A stretch of DNA of 38,136 bases from Coleofasciculus sp. LEGE 07092 (lineage in GTDB: Bacteria; Cyanobacteriota; Cyanobacteriia; Cyanobacteriales; Coleofasciculaceae), in NCBI RefSeq assembly GCF_015207375.1, contig NZ_JADEWY010000059.1, positions 1 to 38,136 of the forward strand, given 5' to 3'. Below the pieces are notes generated by a model. The model saw nothing but the letters and a program-made list of their open reading frames with translations, did not search any database and had not been told where the DNA came from. This document shows, piece after piece, positions 27,839 through 35,497 of the stretch; the stretch's first letter is position 1; the number at the start of each line of letters is the position of its first letter. The position numbers were made by a program, and so were the translations under genes.

Positions 27839-28612
27839 TTACAGGCTGTCTGGCTCAATTCCCTGCTTGAGCAGCTTGGCACGCAAGTCTTCAAGTTGCT
27901 GCTCTAGTTGGTTAGCTCGCTGTTGTTCTTGTTCAGCTCGCTGCCGTTCTTGTTCAGCTCGCTGTTGTTCTTGTTCAGCTCGCTGCCGTTCTTGTTCAAT
28001 GACATTCGCGGGAGTGGGCAAGCGGTTCCCCAGCTGGTCATACCAGTAGAGCCACTCCCTAGTGCATCCTTCATGAGTACCCCTTTCACAACCAATCCCT
28101 AGCTCTATTTCAGGCATCCACACTCTCATCCCCTCTTGACGCACATAGACCCCATTCACAAGGCGATAAACCTCAAATGGGTCATGCTGATCTCGTTTCC
28201 AGTAGTCAGGATTGTAGATGGTGTAGTAAAGCACACCCATCTCGGCATACTTGGTCATTTTCCCGTCGTACTCACCACCAGGCGTTCGAGAGACGACCTC
28301 TAACACCCACTGCGGTACAATGTCGTTCTCTTGCCAAAGGACGTAACTCAGTCGGAGCTTGCCACCTGTTTTGAACCGCTCGACTCCTAAACTGAGAAAG
28401 CCATCTGGTACAATCGCGTCTACACCTGGAGAGTAGTAGACCCCCATGTTAATTCCCAAAAACCAGTCCATGCGCTCTACCCATAGCCAAGCCAGAATTG
28501 CTCGTAAAAGATTGGGAATCAGGATTTGCAGTTCATTATCCACAGGGGTGTCGTCGGAGTCGGGTAGTTCTTCAGCAGTGGGAAGATATTGCAACGGGTT
28601 GTACTGTATCAT
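27839..28612 (-). CDS. Uma2-family (DUF820) nuclease-like protein with coiled-coil tail
   Basis: This 257-aa protein belongs to the Uma2/DUF820 group, a PD-(D/E)XK-fold family greatly expanded in cyanobacteria and frequent near mobile DNA. Visible core: VPDGFLSLG (Asp70), WVLEVVSRTP (Glu105) and GKMTKYAEMGVLYY (Lys118, Tyr122). The C-terminal 45 residues are a charged Glu/Gln/Arg coiled coil made of repeats of the type ERQRAEQ/EQQRAEQ, as often seen at the end of this family, encoded by perfect tandem repeats. Cellular role unknown. It follows the polymerase-like gene by 24 nt on the same strand, so they may share a transcript. Confidence 0.85.
   Translation of the reverse strand: MIQYNPLQYLPTAEELPDSDDTPVDNELQILIPNLLRAILAWLWVERMDWFLGINMGVYYSPGVDAIVPDGFLSLGVERFKTGGKLRLSYVLWQENDIVPQWVLEVVSRTPGGEYDGKMTKYAEMGVLYYTIYNPDYWKRDQHDPFEVYRLVNGVYVRQEGMRVWMPEIELGIGCERGTHEGCTREWLYWYDQLGNRLPTPANVIEQERQRAEQEQQRAEQERQRAEQEQQRANQLEQQLEDLRAKLLKQGIEPDSL
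27915..27998. repeat. Tandem repeat, 2 x 42 bp (4 x 21 bp)
   Basis: 27915-27956 and 27957-27998 are identical; each consists of two 21-bp units that differ only at TGTTG versus TGCCG. They encode the heptad-like coiled-coil tail of the Uma2-like protein. Copy number is likely to vary by slippage. Confidence 0.9.
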
Positions 28613-28636
28613 AATGGCGCTCCTATCCCAGTACGA

Positions 28637-31600
28637 TTAGGCTAACTCATTGTTCGTTGAAGCTGAGCGAAGCCGAAGCTTCAATTCAAGATTCTGAAAT
28701 TGAAGCTTTTCTTGGAGTGTAAACTTCTCGACTTCAGGAGGTTTCCCTCGCGTAGCTTGATAAATTACACCGCGATCGCGTTCAACATCGTGTATTTTTA
28801 GGCATTTTTCTTTGTCATTGTAAACAGCTATGTATTCCCCAAGTAATACAGTGATTCGGTTTCCTAAAGAACTAGGTGGAATATCGTTAAGCTCTCTTAA
28901 CGCAGATTTGGTTAACTTGGTTTCCCACTCCGGGCGCTCGTAAGGCTTGGCTTCTAAGTTTTCCTTGTTAAGCCCTTCGGCACCGCTCAGGGCAAGCCCA
29001 TCGGTAGCCTGACGGTCGGAGGGTAATGCCGGAGCTTCTTTATTCCAAGTTTCGGGGAATTTTAGACTATCTTTATCAATGTGTAAAGTTGCGGTAGATG
29101 CTAAATTATTTTGCAGCGTTACCTGGAGTTCAGTCCCCGACTTATAGATTCCTGCTTTTTGTAACTTTTCACAACTTTCCTTGTCGATAACCCCTAGGGT
29201 TTTCTCCCCAATTTTTGCCACTGGTTTCTTTCCGTTGAAACTGAGCGAAGTCGAAGTTTCAAATGCTATTGTTAGCGTTGCCGGAGAGCTGGAAAACTCA
29301 ATTCCCCCAAAATCATGCTTGCGCAACTGGGTGATTTTTAAAGTATTTCCCTTAGCTGTTGTTGCTGAACAGGAAGTGCTAGGTGCCGGGGTGATAGTGG
29401 CTTTTCCTGTAGTTCCGATGGGGGGATGGTAATCAAATTCTGATATGGGGGCAACTTGTTTTCCTTCAACTATTACCACTCGTTTATTAATATTAGGATG
29501 ACCTTTCCTGGTTTCTAGGGCTATCTCGAAGTTAACCCTTCGACTCCGCTCAGGGTTAACCGTTTTATTATTTAACTTATCTCCCCATTCATTGGTGGGA
29601 TGGTGAACGCCTGCAAGAGTTAATTCCTTGAATTGGAATTCCTTAACACGTTCTGCTACTTGTTCTGAAAAAATATTGAACGCGGTACTGGCTCTGCTGT
29701 AATTTTGGTAGCCCTTCTGCCTTGAGGCATGAGCTGCATCCCAAATGGCGGATTGGAGTGCCTTGGCTTTCTGAGGCAGCGCGTTGCGGGGGTTCCCCCC
29801 GTTGTAGCGACTGCCGTCAGGATTTTGGTTTCTGATTTGGTCAGCAAAATCATTGGCTCTGGCGAATTTGGCGTCAATCTCAGATTGGGTAATTCCTGGC
29901 TTCAGCTCAGTCTTGGCATTGAAAAGGGTCATTCGTTCTTTTAGCCCATGTTCCTTAATGGACTCCGGAGCGACTGTACCAACCGTTTCCCATTTGCCTT
30001 CTTGTGTTTGTGCGGCTCCCACCAATTTTCCCTCATTCCGCATTAATCGAATGTCTAGGGTTTCCCTAGTCCAGACTTCGGGGTGGTTAAATTTGCTGAT
30101 GTCGGTTAAGGTGATTGATTTTCCAGAGGTGCTAGAGGTTACGCTCAGGTGGTAATTTGATTCAGTTTTGGAGCGTTCCTCTAGCTCTACGGCTTCTCGG
30201 TAAAGTGCTTTGTAAGTTTTGATGATTTCTTGAGCTTCTTCTAAGATTTCTGGGCTGAACTCCTTGGGGAAAAGGTTTCTAAACTGGTCAGTGGGCATCA
30301 TTTCTAGATGGTTTTCTTGCCACTGCTGGTTTACGGCTTGCGCTAGAGCATCAATCGGGCTGAAATTTTCACTCTTTAATGGCTCGTTCAGAAAGGTGTT
30401 GGGATTTTTCTTGGCACTAATCCATGCCACGTCTCTGGCTTTTAGGGCTGTATCCGCAAACTCTAGGATGCTTTCATTCGGTCGGGCTGCACTTTTAGGT
30501 CCATCGGCTGCTGTCTGTAATTCGTTGCTGAGTAAGTTTACCGTCTCAAAAAGTAAATTTTTCCCCAGCTTGAGTACCTCCTGGGGGTTGTCGGCATTCT
30601 CAACAATCCCTATGGCTGAAGACTTTAGCGATTCGGCTTGCTGCTTCTTCTCATCAGGAATTTTGCTGATATCTTGGTTGGCGATGAGACGCGCCTTGGC
30701 GGTTAGCTTCTTGGTAAAGCCAGCTACTTTCTCAGGTGGCAGGTTGTCGATTTCGTTGTAGATGGCTACGGCTTTTTGGATCTGATTAGCAATTGTGCCA
30801 ATATCATTCTGGCTGGCAGAGATAGCCACCTCCGCGAAGCTATTGGCTTGGTAGGGGATTTTGGTTGCCTTGATAACGTCGGCATGGCGATTCTCCGGGC
30901 GCTGACCAACTTCAATTTCAGCCGCAAGGGTGGGATATTTTGATGAGAGTTCGTAAGCCAAGCGATCGCCATCGAAATCTGCTTGTAAGTAAGCGGCGGC
31001 TGTCTTGGGGTGGATGTGGATTGTACCTTTTTCGGAGGCAAACTCTGGTAAGTGTTTGTTGGTGAGGGTGATGACGCCATTGGAGTTGATTAGAGGGCTG
31101 CGGGTGACAATGAGTTTTTCTCCCTCTGGGATATTGGGAACACATACCTCGTCTTCCTTGAGATCTAAACTGGGTTGTGCTAGAGCAGATTGGAACTCAA
31201 TGCTACGTCCGGTGGCAATATCCAGCCATTCGTTTCTAATCAGGGGAGTCAGTCGATTGACGATATAGGGATGCTCCAGAAGCTGGGGATTCCCTTCAAG
31301 GGAGGCTTTTAGGAGATTATTAAATTTATTCTCCCTGGCTTCTTCATTTGTTCCAAATACTTCATCAAACCCACCTAACGCTTCATCTTTCTCGGCGGAC
31401 ATTTGCGCCCGTTTCTCGTTCTTCTCAACGATATACTGACTAATTTTACGAGGGTCGGATTGTATGGAAGCCAGTTTTTGGGCTTGGCTTTTGACAATGG
31501 GGAGAATGTCTGCTTGCACGCCTTTGGGGTAGTTGACCAGGATTTGAGTTCCAAGGCTGTGTTTGGAGCGTTTCGCTAGGGTTTTGACTCCAATCCCTAC

Positions 31601-32284
31601 TGTAAGGTTGTATTCCCCCGGCTTGATTTTGGTTTCGTCCTTTCTACCCTTGAAAGAACTTGTCGCGATAACAAGGTCATAACCTGTTTTTACCTTGGTT
31701 GAACCGTCTGGATTCTTGGTAATTCGAGGTTCTCCTAGTGACTCCAACTTGTTAGAAGGAGCCAATGTTCCTTTCGCAATGCGGTAAACGTCATTCCCCT
31801 CCTGGGGAGAAATGCCCATGCGGAATTGGAATGGTGTATTTGTCCTCCCGGTGAGTTTCTCTGCCATGTCTGGGGTCATGCGTCCATAGCAGTCGCCCGT
31901 CATTCGCTTGGCTTCCTCATTTGGCATGACACCGCCGTTTTCTCCAGTCTCATCATCGACCACTAAAATGCGGACATCTTTAAGCTCCTTGAAGTCTTTG
32001 CAAGGTGTAAATACTAAGGAACCGTATGCAGCTCCGTCGCTCATGACTGGATAAATTTTATCCCTGACTTCCTCACTCGCAAAATAGACTTTTTTGCCGC
32101 TTGAAAACTCCGGTGTCATGTTGGGAAGTTTTAAGTCATTTGGGGTCGTTACATTTTCTTCAATTTCAGCGATCGCAAATTGAGTGTCTGGGAAAAAATA
32201 TTCAGCCAGTGAATTATTGATCTCTTGGTATGTGCCTTTTCTGGTCTTGAGTTTTGGGTCTATGTGAGCAGCTATAATTGACAC
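28637..32284 (-). CDS. Single-chain two-barrel RNA polymerase-like protein
   Basis: This 1215-aa protein has the catalytic signature of multisubunit-type RNA polymerases. HIHPKTAAAYLQADFDGDRL (423-442) closely follows the rpoC context [20 protein letters not shown]; Asp436, 438 and 440 would bind Mg. Upstream is VTRSPLINSNGVITL (Arg395-Ser-Pro397), like the ARxP segment of RNA-dependent polymerases. In the same chain lies a first barrel-like region: GDCYGRMTPDMAEKL (130-144), FQFRMG, AKGTLAPS and SSFKGRK (Lys212). Downstream are QNDIGTIAN (492-500) and AADGPKSA (592-599), resembling the N-x-G-x-I-x-N and D-x-P-K segments of QDE-1-type enzymes. The order barrel 1, DxDGD barrel, D-x-P-K is that of QDE-1/YonO polymerases. 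The last 600 residues are unrecognised. GTG start with AAGGA 8 nt upstream. Template (DNA or RNA) and role are unknown. It lies between the relaxase and the Uma2 gene. Confidence 0.72.
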   Translation of the reverse strand: MSIIAAHIDPKLKTRKGTYQEINNSLAEYFFPDTQFAIAEIEENVTTPNDLKLPNMTPEFSSGKKVYFASEEVRDKIYPVMSDGAAYGSLVFTPCKDFKELKDVRILVVDDETGENGGVMPNEEAKRMTGDCYGRMTPDMAEKLTGRTNTPFQFRMGISPQEGNDVYRIAKGTLAPSNKLESLGEPRITKNPDGSTKVKTGYDLVIATSSFKGRKDETKIKPGEYNLTVGIGVKTLAKRSKHSLGTQILVNYPKGVQADILPIVKSQAQKLASIQSDPRKISQYIVEKNEKRAQMSAEKDEALGGFDEVFGTNEEARENKFNNLLKASLEGNPQLLEHPYIVNRLTPLIRNEWLDIATGRSIEFQSALAQPSLDLKEDEVCVPNIPEGEKLIVTRSPLINSNGVITLTNKHLPEFASEKGTIHIHPKTAAAYLQADFDGDRLAYELSSKYPTLAAEIEVGQRPENRHADVIKATKIPYQANSFAEVAISASQNDIGTIANQIQKAVAIYNEIDNLPPEKVAGFTKKLTAKARLIANQDISKIPDEKKQQAESLKSSAIGIVENADNPQEVLKLGKNLLFETVNLLSNELQTAADGPKSAARPNESILEFADTALKARDVAWISAKKNPNTFLNEPLKSENFSPIDALAQAVNQQWQENHLEMMPTDQFRNLFPKEFSPEILEEAQEIIKTYKALYREAVELEERSKTESNYHLSVTSSTSGKSITLTDISKFNHPEVWTRETLDIRLMRNEGKLVGAAQTQEGKWETVGTVAPESIKEHGLKERMTLFNAKTELKPGITQSEIDAKFARANDFADQIRNQNPDGSRYNGGNPRNALPQKAKALQSAIWDAAHASRQKGYQNYSRASTAFNIFSEQVAERVKEFQFKELTLAGVHHPTNEWGDKLNNKTVNPERSRRVNFEIALETRKGHPNINKRVVIVEGKQVAPISEFDYHPPIGTTGKATITPAPSTSCSATTAKGNTLKITQLRKHDFGGIEFSSSPATLTIAFETSTSLSFNGKKPVAKIGEKTLGVIDKESCEKLQKAGIYKSGTELQVTLQNNLASTATLHIDKDSLKFPETWNKEAPALPSDRQATDGLALSGAEGLNKENLEAKPYERPEWETKLTKSALRELNDIPPSSLGNRITVLLGEYIAVYNDKEKCLKIHDVERDRGVIYQATRGKPPEVEKFTLQEKLQFQNLELKLRLRSASTNNELA
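28657..28684. repeat. Dispersed palindrome
   Basis: TTGAAGCT and AGCTTCAA arms enclose GAGCGAAGCCGA. It is read in-frame near the C-terminus of the polymerase-like protein, giving LKLRLRSAS. Confidence 0.8.
28972..28993. repeat. Dispersed palindrome
   Basis: GCCCT and AGGGC arms enclose TCGGCACCGCTC; it is a divergent copy of the family, read in-frame in the polymerase-like gene as LALSGAEG. Confidence 0.65.
29235..29262. repeat. Dispersed palindrome
   Basis: TTGAAACT and AGTTTCAA arms enclose GAGCGAAGTCGA. It is read in-frame in the polymerase-like gene as FETSTSLSFN. Confidence 0.8.
29531..29560. repeat. Dispersed palindrome
   Basis: GTTAACCCT and AGGGTTAAC (9-bp perfect arms) enclose TCGACTCCGCTC. 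It is read in-frame in the polymerase-like gene as VNPERSRRVN, a peptide typical of such insertions in cyanobacterial proteins. Confidence 0.85.
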
Positions 32285-32304
32285 TACTTTAGTCCTTACT
32301 TTTT

Positions 32305-32541
32305 ATGTCTATACGTCAAATTTGGGAAGTTCCTCCAGACTCCATTGCTGTCCCTGACCGTCTGGAAGGGTTGGATATTTACGATGCCCTGTCGGAAGAT
32401 GTTATTGATATGGATGACCTCCCGGTTCGTTCAGGGTTGAAGCTTCGACTACGCTCAGCTTCAACACCGAGCGAAGTCGAGGTGTTGACCGATGAAGAGA
32501 AGCTGGCTGAGGAGCCTGATAGCCTGTACACTGAGTTTTAG
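32305..32541 (+). CDS. Possible small acidic protein
   Basis: This 78-aa frame begins only 20 bp from the divergent polymerase-like gene and has no ribosome site. Its ends look protein-like (MSIRQIWEVPPDSIAVPDRL and EVLTDEEKLAEEPDSLYTEF), while its middle, LKLRLRSASTPSEVEV, is made by two dispersed palindromes. The stop codon lies in a third palindrome. It may be a small gene that took up the repeats, or a chance frame. Confidence 0.35.
   Translation: MSIRQIWEVPPDSIAVPDRLEGLDIYDALSEDVIDMDDLPVRSGLKLRLRSASTPSEVEVLTDEEKLAEEPDSLYTEF
32437..32487. repeat. Two adjacent dispersed palindromes in opposite orientation
   Basis: 32437-32464 has TTGAAGCT/AGCTTCAA arms around TCGACTACGCTC. 32462-32487 has CAACACC/GGTGTTG arms around GAGCGAAGTCGA, the same core reversed. 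The two share three bases. Confidence 0.85.
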
Positions 32542-32566
32542 CCCTTCGGCTACGCTCAGGGCTAAA
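32537..32566. repeat. Dispersed palindrome at the end of the relaxase gene
   Basis: TTTAGCCCT and AGGGCTAAA (9-bp perfect arms) enclose TCGGCTACGCTC. It overlaps the relaxase stop codon and could act as a bidirectional hairpin. Confidence 0.85.
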
Positions 32567-33428
32567 GTTCTGGCTCGTTGTTTTTGTGTTTTACTTGGGT
32601 ATTCTGGGGTGTTTGTGGTGGTTGCTCTTCCTTCAGGAAGGGATTATCGTGACCGCTCTCATAAAGCACCCCTTTAAATTTTTGGACACCGTTAAAGGTG
32701 TAAGCTTTGCCCAGTTTTGTCCCAGAGAGAACAGTTCCTTCCAGTTCGTAGGTCAACCCCTGCACTCGACCCGTTGACTGGAAATGGACTTTAGCTTTCA
32801 CGTCCGACTCTTTTAGGCGCTTAATAAATTCGGGCATTGTGGGATTCCCTTCGGCACAGTGGTCGATTAGCTTAAGAAGTCGAATTTGCACAGGTACTTC
32901 TTTTGATTGTTCTCGCTGGAGCTTTTGCCACTGCCCGTTGGTGAGGTTTCTTTTCTCGTAATCCCAACTGGCTGTAACTTCGGTCAGGTTGAATTCTTGC
33001 TCTAATTCCCGAATGGCAATCTCAGAGCGTCTCCAGTCTCGCCATGCTGAGACTACCCTATGGTCGGTTTGTCGAACTCGGTTGGCGACAATGTGGTAAT
33101 GCGGACGTGGCTTGTCTTCAAATTCGGTGTCGATATGCTTTACGGCTACCCACTGGCAGTCTCCAAAGCCAATTTTATCCAGGTATTGGTTGATGAGTTC
33201 TAACGCCTTTTGGTCAGACACATCATCTTCAGTGCTTGGGCTTAGACTGATATGGGCGACAGGTTGCTTCACCTTGGCGTTGAACTGGGTGATTGCACGG
33301 AATTCTCTGGCTAGCAACCCTGGTGTTTTCCCTGCCATATTCCCACCTAAGTACTGGGCATCGGGCTTTTCAAAGACATAGGCTAGAACACCAGAGAAGC
33401 CATTTCCTTTAACCGTTTTGCCTATCAT
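32562..33428 (-). CDS. Relaxase (mobilization nuclease, MobP/VirD2-type)
   Basis: This 288-aa relaxase would nick the plasmid at oriT and lead the strand into a recipient. The catalytic Tyr is probably Tyr17 (FSGVLAYVFE). Motif II is VAHISLSPS (His59), and the three-His metal site is His98 (VAVKHID), His110 and His112 (RPHYHIVANRV). A C-terminal part (about 180-265; LLKLIDHC... and KFKGVLYE) is as seen in other cyanobacterial plasmid relaxases, followed by a Pro/Gln/Asn-rich tail. The ATG at 33428 overlaps the mobC end by 20 nt, with GGAG 10 nt upstream, so the two are translationally coupled. No coupling protein or type IV secretion genes are in the window, so mobilization in trans is likely. 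Confidence 0.88.
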   Translation of the reverse strand: MIGKTVKGNGFSGVLAYVFEKPDAQYLGGNMAGKTPGLLAREFRAITQFNAKVKQPVAHISLSPSTEDDVSDQKALELINQYLDKIGFGDCQWVAVKHIDTEFEDKPRPHYHIVANRVRQTDHRVVSAWRDWRRSEIAIRELEQEFNLTEVTASWDYEKRNLTNGQWQKLQREQSKEVPVQIRLLKLIDHCAEGNPTMPEFIKRLKESDVKAKVHFQSTGRVQGLTYELEGTVLSGTKLGKAYTFNGVQKFKGVLYESGHDNPFLKEEQPPQTPQNTQVKHKNNEPEL

Positions 33429-33765
33429 TGAGTAGCAGCTCCAGTTGAACTTGTTTGACCAGACTGGAAACTTCCTCTACCACCGTGATTGCTTCCTCTA
33501 CGTTTGGGATGAACTGACCGGATGCTAGAGCAGTATTCATCGCCCGAATTTGTTGGTTCAGATTTACTCCGATTTTTCCCAACTCCTTGGCAGTATCCAA
33601 ATTGATTTGGGGTTGAGGGCGTGGAATTTGTCGGCGTTCTACACAACGTCGGATGAAATTACTCAAATCCATCCCTACTGATGCGGCTTTGTTGTTCCAC
33701 GCAATTTTTTCGGCTGGGGTTAGCCTGAGTTCGTATCTGGCTGTGTAAGTTTTTGGACGGGACAT
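33409..33765 (-). CDS. mobC: MobC-like relaxosome protein
   Basis: This 118-aa protein matches the MobC/relaxosome accessory pattern: an N-terminal ribbon-helix-helix-like part (YTARYELRLTPAEKIAWNNK, then SVGMDLSNFIRRCVERR) and a C-terminal helix with the family's signature region (KELGKIGVNLNQQIRAMNTA). Such proteins bind near oriT and help the relaxase melt the nick region. The start is placed at MSRPKTYT (33765); a longer frame from 33810 adds an unlikely 15 residues. It overlaps the relaxase gene by 20 nt. The divergent gap upstream is the expected oriT location. Confidence 0.85.
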   Translation of the reverse strand: MSRPKTYTARYELRLTPAEKIAWNNKAASVGMDLSNFIRRCVERRQIPRPQPQINLDTAKELGKIGVNLNQQIRAMNTALASGQFIPNVEEAITVVEEVSSLVKQVQLELLLNDRQNG

Positions 33766-34351
33766 GATGTGTGTGTGATGGTATTTTGCCTCGCAGAGCA
33801 AGCTGCCCACCCCGTTCCGTCCAGGAAGGGGGTCATCCGGTACGGATGTGGGCTTGGCTTGCTCCTTTGGGGGAAGCTATGCTGTTGAGAGACTATATCG
33901 ATAGTACTGCCCGTCTCTGGGGAAGCCAACAAGTTTTGAGGAAATATACCGAGGGATGGATGTCGTTAAGCTGAAACAGCCTCAGTCCGAAATCTATCTA
34001 GCGGCAGATGTAGCCCTATAAAACCTGCCAGGTAAGCGTTGTAGGTTGCGTTACGGGTTACATCTATCTCTTGGTGCATAGATTTTTTAAGTACTCCATT
34101 GCAGTATTAAGGAGGAAATAGGTAGATGGAGGACAGGGAAAAACATCAAGGGGAGTCAAAATGGCTATGAAAAATTGTCTGTTTTGCCCTGTTTATTGAG
34201 AGTAGTAATCAATAAGCTGAAAACTTTGGGTTTAGGTTAAATTCTGTGCATGAGTGTTTTTCAGAATTTCCCTAATAGTTACCTAAGTTTCCCTGGTTTT
34301 CCCCTGATTTATCCTTAGCCTACAAATAAGGAAGGTTAAAGGAATTTTGCC
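33766..34351. other. Divergent gap between mobC and the ParM-like gene; likely oriT/centromere region
   Basis: This 586-bp gap holds no convincing gene. It must contain the promoters of both divergent operons. Near the mobC side is a perfect inverted repeat, CATCCG-GTA-CGGATG (33834-33848), followed by TGGGCTTGGCTTGCTCC; an inverted repeat beside a GC-rich stretch just upstream of mobC is typical of an oriT. Near the ParM side, short TTTCCC-type repeats (about 34265-34305) and CCTTA...TAAGG (34314-34331) are candidates for a ParR-bound centromere. Neither assignment is proven. Confidence 0.4.
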
Positions 34352-35497
34352 ATGGGGAAAAGTACGAGACCGCCAAATTTAACAATGACCATTGACTTTG
34401 GCGGGTCGCTAACCAAGGCTATTTTTGCTGATGCGTTTCTGAATGAATATCTTTTGGTGATGGAACCGGAAGTTATTTCTGTTCCGGCTGCGGCGATCGC
34501 CGCATACGAAGAAACCAAGCTAGGTAGCCCCGACCTAGCGGATGCGGCTTGGATTTCGATTGAAGATCACTCTTACGTGGTGGGGTATCTGGCTCAATCT
34601 AAGTTTCACGGGAATCCTGGGTTATCATCGCTCAAATACGAACGAGCGTTTCCTAAAGCATTAGCCGCTGTGTGGGTTGCGTCTAGAGTGCTAAAGCTTA
34701 AACGGAAGTTTACCGTGGCGTTAGCTATCTTGATGCCCTCGGCGGAATATGAGTCGGGTAAGCAGTTGTATCAGATGCTCTGGGATGGTTTGAAAAATTT
34801 TGATACGCCTACCGGAAAAATTAATGCCAATCTAACTCATTTTGATTGCAAACCAGAAGGGGGCGGCATTTATATGATGAGTCGCCAGAAAATGGGCGAT
34901 GAGGCTAAACGAAAGACGATAGCCGTTGTGATGGTGGGTTATCGGAATGCTTCGGTTTTACTTTCCGAGCGGGGACAAGTCACCCAGCGCAAGACCTCTA
35001 ACCTGGGCTTTATCAAAATGGTTGAGCAAGTGGAGGGGCGAATCACTGGTTTGCCTTCAACATCACAACTGGCTCGTGCGATCGCCTTGGCGGGAGTTCA
35101 TGTCGAGTCTCGGTATTTAGAACCGTTGTCAATGTCGAGTACTCCTCAGACTCGCACCGAGGAAGTAGACCGACTGGTGATGGTGGTTAAATCCTGTCGG
35201 GATGAATATGCCTTGGCTTTACGCAGTTGGCTCAGAGAAGTCTTGCCGCGTCAGACCGATTTAGATTTGGTGGTACTGTGTGGAGGAACGGCGGAATACA
35301 TGAAGCCGGAACTGGAGCAAGTATTCGATTATACGGAGGTGAGCTGGAATGCTGATATCCAGCTCCCAGACCATCTGCAAACGGAAGATTTGGGAAATCG
35401 ACTTTGTGACGCTTATGGTACTCACCTTTATTTCAAGGGTGTGATTGCCAATGCTCTTCGTTTAGATTCACCTTCTGTTGTGGCGGCGTCTGGGTGA
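34352..35497 (+). CDS. parM: ParM/StbA-like actin ATPase for plasmid segregation
   Basis: This 381-aa protein has the actin-like ATPase fold used in type II plasmid partition, where filaments push plasmid copies apart. Phosphate-1 motif MTIDFGGSLTKAIFAD (about 12-27) and adenosine motif LVVLCGGTAEYMKPEL (about 308-323) are clear. The phosphate-2 motif is unusual: IAVVMVGYRNASVLL in place of the usual D-x-G-x-x-T, as in a subset of cyanobacterial StbA-like proteins. The ATG at 34352 is preceded by AAGGAA. The TGA stop overlaps the next ATG by one base, so the following adaptor is translationally coupled. It heads a rightward operon of at least five genes. Confidence 0.82.
   Translation: MGKSTRPPNLTMTIDFGGSLTKAIFADAFLNEYLLVMEPEVISVPAAAIAAYEETKLGSPDLADAAWISIEDHSYVVGYLAQSKFHGNPGLSSLKYERAFPKALAAVWVASRVLKLKRKFTVALAILMPSAEYESGKQLYQMLWDGLKNFDTPTGKINANLTHFDCKPEGGGIYMMSRQKMGDEAKRKTIAVVMVGYRNASVLLSERGQVTQRKTSNLGFIKMVEQVEGRITGLPSTSQLARAIALAGVHVESRYLEPLSMSSTPQTRTEEVDRLVMVVKSCRDEYALALRSWLREVLPRQTDLDLVVLCGGTAEYMKPELEQVFDYTEVSWNADIQLPDHLQTEDLGNRLCDAYGTHLYFKGVIANALRLDSPSVVAASG

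Noticed and set aside
27905..28000. Regular repeats in the Uma2 gene as a CRISPR-like array
   Set aside because: The units are contiguous with no spacers and encode a coiled coil in frame.
28637..32284. Polymerase-like gene as a misplaced fragment of chromosomal rpoC
   Set aside because: Only the immediate DFDGD context resembles rpoC. The rest of the chain does not align, and the first-barrel and D-x-P-K segments fit single-chain relatives instead.
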